A DNA stretch of 64,000 nucleotides from Streptomyces sp. Ru62 (GTDB lineage: Bacteria > Actinomycetota > Actinomycetes > Streptomycetales > Streptomycetaceae), in contig NZ_PQSU01000031.1 of the NCBI RefSeq assembly GCF_002920615.1, positions 1 to 64,000 on the forward strand. Reading direction: 5' to 3'. This document shows positions 15,811 through 24,009 of the stretch, piece after piece. The position numbers were made by a program, and so were the translations under genes. The notes below the pieces were generated by a model that was not told the origin of the DNA, did not search any database, and saw only the letters and a program-made list of their open reading frames with translations. Numbering within the stretch: position 1 is the first letter of the stretch; each line of letters opens with the position of its first letter.

Positions 15811-16989
15811 TCAGGAGGCCGCGCGGCCGTCGGCCTCCAGGTCCGACCGCGTCACCGTACCCGGGCGTGCGTGGCCCGACAGGGCCAGGGTCAGGTCGAA
15901 CTCCGCCAGGAGGCAGCGGATGACGTGCTCCACGCCCGCCTGGCCGTCCAGGCCCAGGCCGTAGACGTACGGGCGCCCGAGCAGGACCGCCCGTGCGCCC
16001 AGGGCCAGGGCCTTGAAGACGTCGTCGCCGGTGCGCACCCCGCTGTCGAACAGCACCGTCAGCCGGTCGCCCACCGCGTCCGCGACCCGGGGCAGCGCGT
16101 CGGCCGCCGCGACGGAACCGGCCACCTGCCGGCCGCCGTGGTTGGAGACCACCACGCCGTCCATCCCGGCGTCCGCGGCGAACCGGGCGTCGTCCGGGTG
16201 CAGGACGCCCTTGAGGACGATCGGCCCGTCCCAGTGCTCGCGCAGCAGGGCCAGGTCCGGCCAGGTATGGCTCGCGTCCCCGAACAGGCCGAGGAAGTGC
16301 AGCACCGCCGCGTTCGGGTCCTCGTGCACCGGCTTGGCGAGGCCCGCCTGGAACGCCGGGTCGGTGAAGTAGTTGGCGGTGCCCACGCCGTGCACGAACG
16401 GCAGGTAGGCCTGGTCCAGATCGCGGGGCCGCCACGCCAGCAGCGGGGTGTCCAGCGTGACGACCAGCACCGAGAAGCCGGCCGCGCGGGCCCGGGCGAG
16501 GAAGCTCCGGGTCACCTCCCGGTCCTTGCCCCAGTACAGCTGGAACCACCGCTCGGCGTCCCCCATCGCCTCCGCGACCTGCTCCATCGGCGTGCTGGAC
16601 GCCGACGACAGGACGTACGGGACGCCCTGCGCGGCGGCGGCCCGGGCGGCGGCGGTCTCGGCGTCCGGGTGCATGATCGACAGCACTCCGACGGGAGCGA
16701 GGGCGAGCGGTGCCGGCAGGGTCCGCCCGAGCACCTCGGTGGTGAGGTCGCGCTCGTGCACGTCCCGCAGCACGCGCGGCACGATCCGGCGCCGGGCCAG
16801 GGCCGCCCGGTTGGCGCGGGCCGTGCCGCCGTCGCCCGCGCTGCCCGCCACATAGCCCACCGGCCCCGGGCCGAGCCGGTGTTCGGCCAGCTCCTCCAGC
16901 CGGGTCAGGTCGGTGGGGAGCCGGGGCACGGCCCCCGTCGTCCCGTTCAGGTAGATCTCGTACTGGAAGTCCGCCCAGTGCTGTGCCAT
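15811..16989 (-). CDS. FMN-dependent alpha-hydroxy-acid oxidase (lactate 2-monooxygenase-like)
   Basis: 392 aa TIM-barrel flavoprotein of the glycolate oxidase/lactate monooxygenase family. Visible motifs: APVGVLSIMHPDAE, FQLYWGKDREV, LVVTLDTPLLAWRPRDLD, IVLKGVL (flavin Lys), the catalytic SNHGGRQVAGS (base His plus substrate Arg), and LFDSGVRTGDDVFKALALGARAVLLGRPYVYGL. The insertion after LAWRPRDLD resembles lactate 2-monooxygenases more than short glycolate oxidases. It oxidises a 2-hydroxy acid to a 2-oxo acid or decarboxylated product. It lies 82 bp downstream of the NCS1 permease on the same strand, probably one operon, which suggests a role in nutrient use. Confidence 0.88.
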   Translation of the reverse strand: MAQHWADFQYEIYLNGTTGAVPRLPTDLTRLEELAEHRLGPGPVGYVAGSAGDGGTARANRAALARRRIVPRVLRDVHERDLTTEVLGRTLPAPLALAPVGVLSIMHPDAETAAARAAAAQGVPYVLSSASSTPMEQVAEAMGDAERWFQLYWGKDREVTRSFLARARAAGFSVLVVTLDTPLLAWRPRDLDQAYLPFVHGVGTANYFTDPAFQAGLAKPVHEDPNAAVLHFLGLFGDASHTWPDLALLREHWDGPIVLKGVLHPDDARFAADAGMDGVVVSNHGGRQVAGSVAAADALPRVADAVGDRLTVLFDSGVRTGDDVFKALALGARAVLLGRPYVYGLGLDGQAGVEHVIRCLLAEFDLTLALSGHARPGTVTRSDLEADGRAAS

Positions 16990-17071
16990 CCGTCAACTCC
17001 CGCGCGTCGTCGGCCACGTGCGCCCCCGACGATACCGACCGGTACGTCGGACGGCGCGTCACCGGACGACG

Positions 17072-18751
17072 TCAGCCGGCCCCGCCCGCCGGCACGGGCG
17101 CGGGGGCGTCGGCGGCGGTTCCCGGGCCGGTGACCGGTGGCACCGGGACCTCGACCGTACGGACCAGCCGGGCGCCCTCGGGGCCGTACGCGGCACGGGG
17201 TTCGGGGAACAGCCACAGCAGGGCCAGGAAGAGCACCGCGGCCGTCGCCAGCGACAGCGGCAGGCTGATGTCGACGCCGTGCGCCAGATCGCCCAGCGGA
17301 CCCACGAACTGGCCCGGGATGTTCGTGAACAGCACACCGATGAGCGCCGACACCCACCACGCGGTCATGCCGCGCCAGTTCCAGCCGTGCGCGAACCAGT
17401 AACGGCCGCCGCGCTGACGGCGGTTGAAGACCTGGAGCGCGTCCGGGTCGTACCAGCCGCGGCGGGTCCAGAAGCCCAGCATCATCACGACCATCCAGGG
17501 GGTGGTGCAGGTGATGATCATGGTGGCGAAGGTGGAGATCGACTGGACCAGGTCCAGGCCGAACCGGCCGACGAAGATGAACGCGATCGACAACACGCCG
17601 ACCAGCAGCGTCGCCTGGACCCGCGACAGCCTCGGGAACACCGAGGAGAAGTCGAGGCCGGTGCCGTACAGCGAGGTCGTGCCCGTGGACATGCCACCGA
17701 TCAGGGCCAGCAGGCACACCGGCAGGAAGAACCAACTCGGCGAGATCGCCAGCAGCCCGCCCACGAAGTCCGGCGCGGCCGGGTCGACGTACTTCGGCGC
17801 CTCCGTCGCCACGATGCTGGCCGTCGCCAGCCCGAACACGAACGGCAGCAGCGTCGCGACCTGGGACAGGAACGCGGCCCCGACCACCCGGCGGCGCGGG
17901 GTGGCGGCCGGGATGTAGCGCGACCAGTCGCCGAGGAACGCGCCGAACGACACCGGGTTGGACAGCACGATCAGCGCCGCGCCGATGAAGGACGGCCAGA
18001 ACATCGACCGTGTCGCCGCGTCCGCCGAGGCGGTGAACACCCCGGCGTACGACGGGTCGAAGTCACCGGCGAACGCGACCGCGCCGAGCAGGAACAGCAC
18101 GCTCGCCGAGGTTACCGCGATCTTGTTGACGAACAGCATGAACCGGAAGCCGTAGACGCACACCGCGAGCACGAGAGCGGCGAAGAGGGCGTACGCGACG
18201 ACGTACGACAGGTTGTTCCGCTCCAGACCGAACAGCCGGTGGGCGCCGCCGACCAGGGCGTCGCCCGAGCTCCACACCGACAGCGAGAAGAACGCGACGG
18301 CGGTCAGCAGGGACAGGAACGAGCCGACCACCCGGCCGTGCACACCGAGGTGCGCCGAGGACGACACGGCGTTGTTGGTGCCGTTGACCGGGCCGAACAC
18401 GGCCATCGGGCACAGGATCAGCGCGCCCGCGAGGACACCGAGCACGGTGGCCGCGAGGCCCTGCCAGAAGGAGAGCCCGAACAGGATCGGGAAGGCGCCG
18501 AGGACACAGGCGGAGAAGGTGTTGGCGCCGCCGAAGGCGAGCCGGAACAGGTCCAGCGGGGTCGCGGTGCGGTCGGCGTCGGGGATGCGTTCCACACCGT
18601 GGGCCTCGACCTCGGTCAGGGCCGGTCCGGACGGGGAGGCGGACGCGGGGGGTGGCGCGGGCTGTGCGGACACGGGCGCTCCAGCGGGGACGGCAGCGGG
18701 GTGCGCTGACGGTACGGCGGGCGGAACGGGGTGATCCAGAGGACGGTTCAT
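17072..18751 (-). CDS. NCS1-family nucleobase/cation symporter
   Basis: 559 aa with about 12 membrane helices. NCS1 features: TPLDLFRLAFGGANTF at the start of helix 1, GPVNGTNNAVSSSAHLGV, and WSRYIPAATPRR after helix 8. The family imports purines, pyrimidines, hydantoins, thiamine and similar substrates; the substrate cannot be fixed here. The N-terminal ~60 residues are Pro/Ala-rich and probably cytoplasmic. ATG at 18751 is preferred because the upstream in-frame sequence to 18844 is Arg/His-rich, unconserved and overlaps inverted repeats. The ribosome site is weak (GAAAG). It heads a likely operon with the FMN oxidase. Confidence 0.85.
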   Translation of the reverse strand: MNRPLDHPVPPAVPSAHPAAVPAGAPVSAQPAPPPASASPSGPALTEVEAHGVERIPDADRTATPLDLFRLAFGGANTFSACVLGAFPILFGLSFWQGLAATVLGVLAGALILCPMAVFGPVNGTNNAVSSSAHLGVHGRVVGSFLSLLTAVAFFSLSVWSSGDALVGGAHRLFGLERNNLSYVVAYALFAALVLAVCVYGFRFMLFVNKIAVTSASVLFLLGAVAFAGDFDPSYAGVFTASADAATRSMFWPSFIGAALIVLSNPVSFGAFLGDWSRYIPAATPRRRVVGAAFLSQVATLLPFVFGLATASIVATEAPKYVDPAAPDFVGGLLAISPSWFFLPVCLLALIGGMSTGTTSLYGTGLDFSSVFPRLSRVQATLLVGVLSIAFIFVGRFGLDLVQSISTFATMIITCTTPWMVVMMLGFWTRRGWYDPDALQVFNRRQRGGRYWFAHGWNWRGMTAWWVSALIGVLFTNIPGQFVGPLGDLAHGVDISLPLSLATAAVLFLALLWLFPEPRAAYGPEGARLVRTVEVPVPPVTGPGTAADAPAPVPAGGAG

Positions 18752-18777
18752 CCAACTTTCGCGCCGCCGATGGATGA

Positions 18778-18848
18778 ATCGCCCATCGGTCGGGCGATGG
18801 AGGCACCGGCGCCTGGTGATCACTTCATGAACACGAGGAGTCATGAAG
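18778..18848 (-). promoter_or_regulatory. Two inverted repeats upstream of the NCS1 permease
   Basis: ATCGCCC-N7-GGGCGAT at 18778-18798, 27 bp before the permease ATG, and CTTCATGA-N10-TCATGAAG at 18823-18848. Both are perfect in their arms. The 8-bp arms with a 10-bp spacer suit a dimeric repressor. The gap up to 19126 also contains GGAAC-N6-GTTCC (18933-18948) and AACCCATGGGTT (19010-19021), the latter about 105 bp before the inhibitor gene; no promoter boxes are certain. Confidence 0.45.
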
Positions 18849-19126
18849 GGGCGCGACGCGGTCAGAGGCGGAATGTTTCAGGACGATTAACGAAGAGCTG
18901 TTTTTCGGCCATCCGGCCGCTTCCGCGAGGGGGGAACCGCTCAGTTCCGGGGCCACGGCGTTCGAATTCCGTGACTTCACGCCACTGATTCAACACGAAA
19001 GGTTACTGAAACCCATGGGTTCGATGTGAGTTTCGCCGAGGGAGTCGGCAGAGTGGCGCACGCCGCTCCGGCGCCCGACCGGGCCGGAGCCGGCGACCCG
19101 ACTGTTCGAGCGGAAGGATGCACACA

Positions 19127-19561
19127 ATGCGGAACACCGCGCGCTGGGCAGCGGCCCTCGGCCTCACGGCCGCCGCCGTTTGCGGACCCCTGACCGGGGC
19201 CGCCGTCGCTGCACCGGGCGCCGCCCCGTCGTCGCTCTACGCCCCCTCGGCGCTGGTGCTCACCACCGGCCACGGCAACGACGCGGCCACGGCCACTCCG
19301 GAGCGCGCCGTCACCCTCACCTGCGCCCCCACTGCGTCCGGCACCCATCCGGCCGCCGCCGAGGCCTGCGCGGAACTGCGCCGCGTCGACGGCGAACCGG
19401 CCGCCCTGAAGCCCGCCGGCGACGTGATGTGCACCAAGGTTTACGACCCCGTCGTCGTCACCGTCCAGGGTGTCTGGCAGGGCAAGCGCGTCTCCTACGA
19501 GCGCAGCTTCGGCAACGCGTGCATGCGGGATGCCGTCGGCGGCAGCGTGTTCGCCTTCTAG
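19127..19561 (+). CDS. SSI-type subtilisin/trypsin inhibitor, P1 Lys
   Basis: 144 aa. Sec signal peptide (about 1-29, ending AAVAAP), then the Streptomyces subtilisin inhibitor fold: SSLYAPSALVLTTGHG, ERAVTLTCAPTASGTHPAAAEAC, DVMCTKVYDPV and GVWQGKRVSYERSFGN...SVFAF. Cys66-Cys81 and Cys102-Cys132 have the family spacings (15 and 30), giving two disulphides. In SSI the reactive loop is MCPMVYDP with Met at P1; here it is MCTKVYDP, so P1 is Lys104, predicting inhibition of trypsin-like enzymes as well as or instead of subtilisin. ATG at 19127 has GGAAGG 9 nt upstream; an ATG at 19118 directly abuts that site. Secreted, binds proteases one to one. Confidence 0.93.
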   Translation: MRNTARWAAALGLTAAAVCGPLTGAAVAAPGAAPSSLYAPSALVLTTGHGNDAATATPERAVTLTCAPTASGTHPAAAEACAELRRVDGEPAALKPAGDVMCTKVYDPVVVTVQGVWQGKRVSYERSFGNACMRDAVGGSVFAF

Positions 19562-19702
19562 GACCGGGATCGCACGGGTCCCCGTGGACGCCGGATCAGG
19601 CCCGCAACTGGGGAGTGCGGCCCCCTGGAGCGGGGAACCTGCGATCTCGCGCCGGGGCAGGCGGGCGGAGTGGGGCCGCCCGCAGGCCCCGGGCACACAG
19701 CC

Positions 19703-19740
19703 GCTCCCCGGGCCGGTCCGTGGGGGACCGCCCGGGGAGC
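19703..19740. terminator. Strong hairpin between convergent genes
   Basis: GCTCCCCGGGC...GGTCC pairs with GGGACC...GCCCGGGGAGC, a stem of about 16 bp with one bulge and a short loop, followed by GCGAAAAACAA. It lies between the inhibitor gene and the convergent CDGSH gene and could serve both strands. Confidence 0.75.
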
Positions 19741-19769
19741 GGCGAAAAACAATCTGTTTCAACCAGTGT

Positions 19770-20099
19770 TCAGGCCTTGCGCCGGTGACTCGTGTCGCAC
19801 CAGGGGTAGCGGCGACTGCGCCGGCAGGTACACAGAGCGACGCGGAAGCGGTCCGAGGAGACCGTGGTCCCGTCCTCCAGTTCGATCTCCACAGGCCCTT
19901 CCACGAGGAGGGGCCCGCGCCGCTGCACGGTGATCCGCCGCGCCCGGTCGGCCGAAGCCCTGGCCTCCGGGCCGGCAGGGTTCTTGGAGCCGGCGGGGCC
20001 GTTGGAGTCGGCGGGGCCGTTGGAGACCGCAGGGCTTTTGGTGTCAGCGGGGCCGTGGGAGCCGGCAGGGCTCTTGATGTCAGCAGGGTCGTTCGGCAC
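19770..20099 (-). CDS. CDGSH iron-sulphur protein with repetitive N-terminus
   Basis: 109 aa. The C-terminal half is a small CDGSH domain: Cys90, Cys92, Cys101 and His105 in CTCRRSRRYPWCDTSH, the 3Cys-1His ligand set for a 2Fe-2S cluster (Gly of CDGSH is Thr, common in bacteria). The N-terminal ~45 residues are about seven copies of a 6-residue repeat of the form xPA(D/G/V)(S/T)(N/K), probably disordered. It could be an electron-transfer or redox-sensing protein. Its GTG start overlaps the end of the methyltransferase gene by 20 bp, so translation is probably coupled; last gene of the three-gene iron operon. Confidence 0.82.
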   Translation of the reverse strand: MPNDPADIKSPAGSHGPADTKSPAVSNGPADSNGPAGSKNPAGPEARASADRARRITVQRRGPLLVEGPVEIELEDGTTVSSDRFRVALCTCRRSRRYPWCDTSHRRKA

Positions 20100-20733
20100 G
20101 GATGACCACCAGCTCTTCCCTGTCCTCGGCCGGCGCGAGCAGCCCGCTCCGGCGCAGCCAGTCCTCCCGGGAGCGCAGCACCGGGCCGAAGGCGATCCAG
20201 CGGCGCCGGACCACCGAGGCCTTCAGGCCCGCAGCCCGCAGCAGCTCCAGGGTGCGGTCGGGACCGCTCAGCGCCGAGTGCACGATCAGCAGCACCCCGC
20301 CGGGGCGCAGCAGCGCCGGCGCGTCCCGGCAGATCCGGTCCAGCAGCAGCCGCCCGTCGCGCCCGGCGTCCCAGGCCCGGGCCCGGCCGTGCGGCCCCCG
20401 CCCCGCGTCGGGCGCCGGTACGTAGGGCGGGTTCGCCAGGATGAGGTCGTACGTCCGGCCCCGCACCGGTGCGAAGAGGTTGCCGCGCCGGATGCGCACC
20501 GGCAGCCGCCTCAGCCACGAGTTCAGCCGGGCCGTCCACACCGCCCGCCGGGACACGTCCACCGCGGTCACCTCGGCGCCCCGGCGGGCCGCCTCCAGGG
20601 CCAGCGCCCCGCTGCCGGTACCGACGTCCAGCACCCGGGCGCCGGGCGGCGGAGCCTCCTCGCGGAGGGCCTCGGCCAGCAGCTCCGTATCGTCCTGCGG
20701 GGCGTACACACCCGGTAGCAGCAAAGCGATCAC
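20080..20733 (-). CDS. HemK2/MTQ2-like protein methyltransferase
   Basis: 217 aa Rossmann-fold SAM methyltransferase. Motif I is VLDVGTGSGALAL (about 35-47), motif II is VTAVDVSRRAV, and motif IV is ANPPYVPAPD, the NPPY that marks enzymes methylating a Gln, Asn or N6-adenine amide/amino group. Size and the lack of an N-terminal domain match the short HemK2/MTQ2 group rather than full-length PrmC. The target is unknown. It lies between a haem-oxygenase-like redox protein and a CDGSH protein, with a 21-bp gap upstream and an overlap downstream. Confidence 0.85.
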   Translation of the reverse strand: MIALLLPGVYAPQDDTELLAEALREEAPPPGARVLDVGTGSGALALEAARRGAEVTAVDVSRRAVWTARLNSWLRRLPVRIRRGNLFAPVRGRTYDLILANPPYVPAPDAGRGPHGRARAWDAGRDGRLLLDRICRDAPALLRPGGVLLIVHSALSGPDRTLELLRAAGLKASVVRRRWIAFGPVLRSREDWLRRSGLLAPAEDREELVVIRAERPC

Positions 20734-20754
20734 GTCGCGCGGGTACCCCGGGAA

Positions 20755-21816
20755 TCAGGATGTATGGGAAACCTCCTGTTCCCGGTGTGCCCCCACGGGG
20801 GATTCCGGGGCTGTGCGCACGGGGGAGTCCAGGGGTGTCCGCAGGGACGACCGTCCCGCCCGCCAGTCCGCCAGCAGCCGGCGCGCCAGCCGGTCCTCCA
20901 GGTACTCGGTCGCGTCGATCCCGAAGGCGATGTCCGGCGCCAGCTCCGGTTCCTCGGCGAGCAGTCCGCCGATCACCTCGTGCCGGACGACCTGCTCGTG
21001 CACCGCGTCCGCCTCCACGTGCTCGTCGTAGAAGAACTCCGCGGCCGGGCCGGCGCCGGTGCGGCGCATCGCCTCGGCCAGCCGGCGGGAGCCGGGCGAG
21101 GAGGTGATCTCCACCTCGGCGAAGTGGCCGACCAGCGCGCCGCGCAGATCGCGGTGCAGGCCGAACAGGGACATCAGGTTGACGACGGCCAGCATCTCGG
21201 CCGGGGCCGCGTCCAGGTGACGGCCGTACGTGGTGTCCAGGCCGAGGTCCGTCATCAGGTCGGCGAACAGGCGCGCGTGCACCCGCTCGGCCCGGCCGCC
21301 GCCGAACTCGTCGTACTCCACCGCGGCCATCGCCGCTTTCGCCCGGCCCCACAGCCGCGGCAGCACCCAGGCGTGCGGGTCGGCCTCCTTCAGGTGGTAC
21401 AGCGAGCGCAGCGCCGCGTACTCCCGCAGCTGCCACAGCTCGCCCTCGGCACACAGGAAGTGGGTGACCCCCGTGCCCTCGGCCGGCTCGACCAGGAGGG
21501 CGGCGAGCGCGTCGTCCAGGCTGTCGTGGACGGGGGTGTCGGCGCGCAGCGCGGCGCCGAAGCGGTGTTCCAGCGCGGCCCGGACGCGCAACAGTTCCGG
21601 GTCCCACTCGCTCTCCGGCGGGACACCGGCGAAGCCGCGGTAGTGCAGTTCGTAGCAGAGGTACAGGGCGAGCTGGAGGTCGTCGCCGTACGGATCGGCG
21701 GCCCCGGCGTCCGCGGGGTCGGGAAGCGGGCCCGTGCCGCGCAGGTACGCGGTGACCGCGGCGGAGAGCGGGCCTCGGGGCGGGGGCAGCAGGGGTCCTC
21801 GCACGTCGTGGTTCAT
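20755..21816 (-). CDS. Iron-containing redox enzyme family (haem-oxygenase-like fold)
   Basis: 353 aa, helical, soluble. It contains the acidic/His pattern of haem-oxygenase-like diiron proteins (VEYDEFGGGRAERVHARLF and EFFYDEHVEADAVHEQVVRHE), where Glu, Asp and His could bind two irons. I recognise it as the actinobacterial iron-containing redox enzyme family; no reaction is known with confidence. ATG at 21816 begins the conserved MNHDVRGPLLPPPRGPLSAAV; the upstream extension to 21879 looks unconserved. First gene of the operon with the methyltransferase and CDGSH genes, suggesting an iron or redox function for all three. Confidence 0.75.
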   Translation of the reverse strand: MNHDVRGPLLPPPRGPLSAAVTAYLRGTGPLPDPADAGAADPYGDDLQLALYLCYELHYRGFAGVPPESEWDPELLRVRAALEHRFGAALRADTPVHDSLDDALAALLVEPAEGTGVTHFLCAEGELWQLREYAALRSLYHLKEADPHAWVLPRLWGRAKAAMAAVEYDEFGGGRAERVHARLFADLMTDLGLDTTYGRHLDAAPAEMLAVVNLMSLFGLHRDLRGALVGHFAEVEITSSPGSRRLAEAMRRTGAGPAAEFFYDEHVEADAVHEQVVRHEVIGGLLAEEPELAPDIAFGIDATEYLEDRLARRLLADWRAGRSSLRTPLDSPVRTAPESPVGAHREQEVSHTS

Positions 21817-21944
21817 GGGGTCCGGGTACCCGCCCCGCGGGAAAGCAGCAGTGATCAGCCGCACCCCGCGCGGAAGCACCCGTGGTCAGCCGCACCCGGA
21901 AGAGGTCACCGGACACCTCCGGCACCGAGGCGCCGGCCGCGGGC

Positions 21945-22047
21945 GTCGCCGAGCGGCTCGGGGAGCGGGGCGTGGCCGCGGAGGTCCTGTCCGCCGTCGG
22001 CCTGCCCATCGGCCTGGACCGGTCGCACCGCACCGGCCGGGCCACGG
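21945..22047 (+). pseudogene. Possible decayed XdhC-like fragment
   Basis: In this frame the text reads VAERLGERGVAAEVLSAVGLPIGLD followed by a Thr a few residues on. This resembles the C-terminal XdhC/CoxI segment (RL-E-GV-x-L-x-V--PIGLD--A-T). Nothing upstream in frame matches the rest of the family and no start or ribosome site is convincing. The gap 21817-22119 otherwise holds nothing I can identify. Confidence 0.2.
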
Positions 22048-22119
22048 CCGCGCTCCGCCGACGCCAGGGCCGGCCCGGGCGTCGGCGGAGCACCCCGTGG
22101 ATGCGCCGCCCGGCCGGCC

Positions 22120-22296
22120 TCAGTCGCCCTTCGCCTGCTCCTGCGCGCCGGGGCTCGGGGTGATGGTGTCCCCGGCCTCACCCGAGGCGGACCGGTCCTC
22201 GTCGCGCTTCTCGGCCTCCTCGACCTCCCGGAGCACCTCCTCCAGGGCCGTCTCCGGCTGGTGCTCGTGGTCGTCGTGGCCGTTCCCGCCAGGCAT
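22120..22296 (-). CDS. Small acidic hypothetical protein
   Basis: 58 aa. Begins MPGGNGHDDHEHQPE, continues with a predicted charged helix (ETALEEVLREVEEAEKRDEDR), and ends GAQEQAKGD. Very acidic, no Cys, no membrane or signal segment. The start is well supported: GGAAGGAGA lies about 5 nt before the ATG, the best ribosome site in this region. The function is not recognised; it could be a small intracellular binding or regulatory protein. It lies alone between the redox gene and the MFS gene on the same strand. Confidence 0.6.
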   Translation of the reverse strand: MPGGNGHDDHEHQPETALEEVLREVEEAEKRDEDRSASGEAGDTITPSPGAQEQAKGD

Positions 22297-22375
22297 GGCG
22301 TCTCCTTCCGTCGGCGAGGTGATCTGCCCTGCGAGTTACCCGAGGGAGGCGTCCCAAGCGTGCCCCGGACAGGGC

Positions 22376-22411
22376 GAGGGGCCGCCGTCTCCCTGCTGAC
22401 GGCGGCCCCTC
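22376..22411 (-). terminator. Strong terminator after the MFS gene
   Basis: A perfect 14-bp stem, GAGGGGCCGCCGTC with GACGGCGGCCCCTC around an 8-nt loop, 21 bp past the MFS stop on the minus strand. Confidence 0.8.
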
Positions 22412-22432
22412 GGGCCTCGATGGCGACGGCTG

Positions 22433-23938
22433 TCACATGTGGACGACGGGTGCGGCGCCCGCGTCCTGCCGCGGCACCCCGCGCCGGTAGCAGAGGAAGG
22501 CGATGACCGTGCCGGCGCCGAAGAGGACCGCCGACCACCAGAAGGCGGTGGTGTAGCTCTCGATCGTGGCCTGCGCCTGCACCAGCTTGCTGCCGGCGTC
22601 CCGGCCGGCCAGGTAGTCGGTGGCCGCGCTCGCCGCGAGGGTGTTCAGCAGGGCCGTGCCGATCGAGCCGCCCACCTGCTGCATGGCGTTGACGGTCGCG
22701 GAGGCCACGCCCGCGTCCTCGGCCGCGACCCCGCCGGTGGCGAGTTGCATGGCCGTCGGCATGACGAGGCCGAGGCCCACGCCGATGACGATCAGCTGGG
22801 GGAGCACCGCGCCGAGGTAGTGGGAGCCGAGGCCGATGCCGGTCAGCCAGGCCATGCCGGCCGTGGCGACCGCGAAGCCCAGCGGGATGACCACCTTGGG
22901 GCCGATCCGCGGCAGCAGGACGGTGGTGCCCACCTGCGCGGTCACCATCAGCGCGCCGACCATCGGCAGGAACGCCACACCGGTCTTCGTGGGGCTGAAG
23001 CCGAGGTTGAGCTGGAGGTAGTAGGTCAGGAAGAGGAACACGCCGAACATGCCGCCGGCGGCGATCAGCACCGCGAGGAACGAGGCCGCGCGGTCGCGGT
23101 CGAGCAGGATGCGCAGGGGCAGCAGCGGGTGCGCGGTCCGGGTCTGCCACCAGGCGAAGGCCGCCAGCAGCACCCCGCCCGCGATCAGGAAGCCCCAGGT
23201 CAGCGGCGAGTCCCAGTCGTGGGTCTCGGCGTTGGAGAAGCCGTAGACCAGGGAGAACAGACCGGCGGCCACCAGGATCGTGCCCGGGACGTCGAGCTTG
23301 GCGTCGGCCGCGTCGCGGTGGTTGCTCAGCAGCAGCCAGCCGCCCGCGAAGGCGACGACCGCGATGGCCACGTTCACGTAGAGCGTCCAGCGCCAGTCCA
23401 GCGCGTCGGTCAGCACACCGCCGAGCAGCAGACCGAACGCACCGCCGGCGCCGGCGATCGCGCCGTACACGCTGAACGCGCGGGCCCGCTCCCGGGCGTC
23501 GGTGAACGTGGTGTTGAGCAGTGAGAGCGCGGCGGGTGCGAGCAGCGCGCCGAAGACACCCTGCAGGGCGCGGGCGACGACCAGCATGGTGAAGCCGTTC
23601 GCCGCGCCGCCGAGCGCGGAGACCGCGGCGAAGCCGACGACGCCGACGAGGAAGGCGGTCTTGCGGCCGAACATGTCGGCGATCCGTCCGCCGAGCAGCA
23701 GCAGGGAGGCGAAGGCCAGCGCGTAGGCGGTGACGATCCACTGGCGGTTGCCGTCGGAGAAGCCGAGGTCGGTCTGGGCGGACGGCAGGGCGATGTTCAC
23801 GATCGTGGCGTCGAGGACGACCATCAGCTGGGCGATCGCGATGACCGCCAGGATCCACCACCGCTTGGGCGAGGGCTCGGCGAGCGCCGGCGCCGCGGCT
23901 CCCGCGCGGGAGCTCTCGGCCAGGGTCTTCTCGGGCAT
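22433..23938 (-). CDS. MFS drug-exporter (DHA2-like)
   Basis: 501 aa with about 14 membrane helices, typical of the DHA2 proton-drug antiporters. Motifs: LDATIVNIALPSAQTDLGFS in helix 1 (motif D1), LGGRIADMFGRKTAF (motif A), and GGAFGLLLGGVLTDALDWRW (motif C). It probably exports a toxic or self-made compound. ATG at 23938 begins MPEKTLAESS with TGGAG about 9 nt upstream; the 30 residues before it in frame run into the promoter. The gene is alone and preceded by a promoter with two inverted repeats, so it is probably under TetR-type repression, although no regulator gene is adjacent. Confidence 0.88.
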   Translation of the reverse strand: MPEKTLAESSRAGAAAPALAEPSPKRWWILAVIAIAQLMVVLDATIVNIALPSAQTDLGFSDGNRQWIVTAYALAFASLLLLGGRIADMFGRKTAFLVGVVGFAAVSALGGAANGFTMLVVARALQGVFGALLAPAALSLLNTTFTDARERARAFSVYGAIAGAGGAFGLLLGGVLTDALDWRWTLYVNVAIAVVAFAGGWLLLSNHRDAADAKLDVPGTILVAAGLFSLVYGFSNAETHDWDSPLTWGFLIAGGVLLAAFAWWQTRTAHPLLPLRILLDRDRAASFLAVLIAAGGMFGVFLFLTYYLQLNLGFSPTKTGVAFLPMVGALMVTAQVGTTVLLPRIGPKVVIPLGFAVATAGMAWLTGIGLGSHYLGAVLPQLIVIGVGLGLVMPTAMQLATGGVAAEDAGVASATVNAMQQVGGSIGTALLNTLAASAATDYLAGRDAGSKLVQAQATIESYTTAFWWSAVLFGAGTVIAFLCYRRGVPRQDAGAAPVVHM

Positions 23939-24009
23939 GCGGAACCACTCCAGGGAAGTCGTTCGGGTACGGGACGGCAGACGGGTACGAGAAGATGAAC
24001 AGCTCCTAA

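Noticed and set aside
18842..18889. 15-aa ORF MKGRDAVRGGMFQDD after GAGGAG
   Set aside because: The ribosome site is only 2 nt from the ATG and the ATG lies in an inverted repeat; it looks incidental.
19010..19035. tRNA T-loop-like GGTTCGATGTG
   Set aside because: No acceptor, D or anticodon stems can be built around it.
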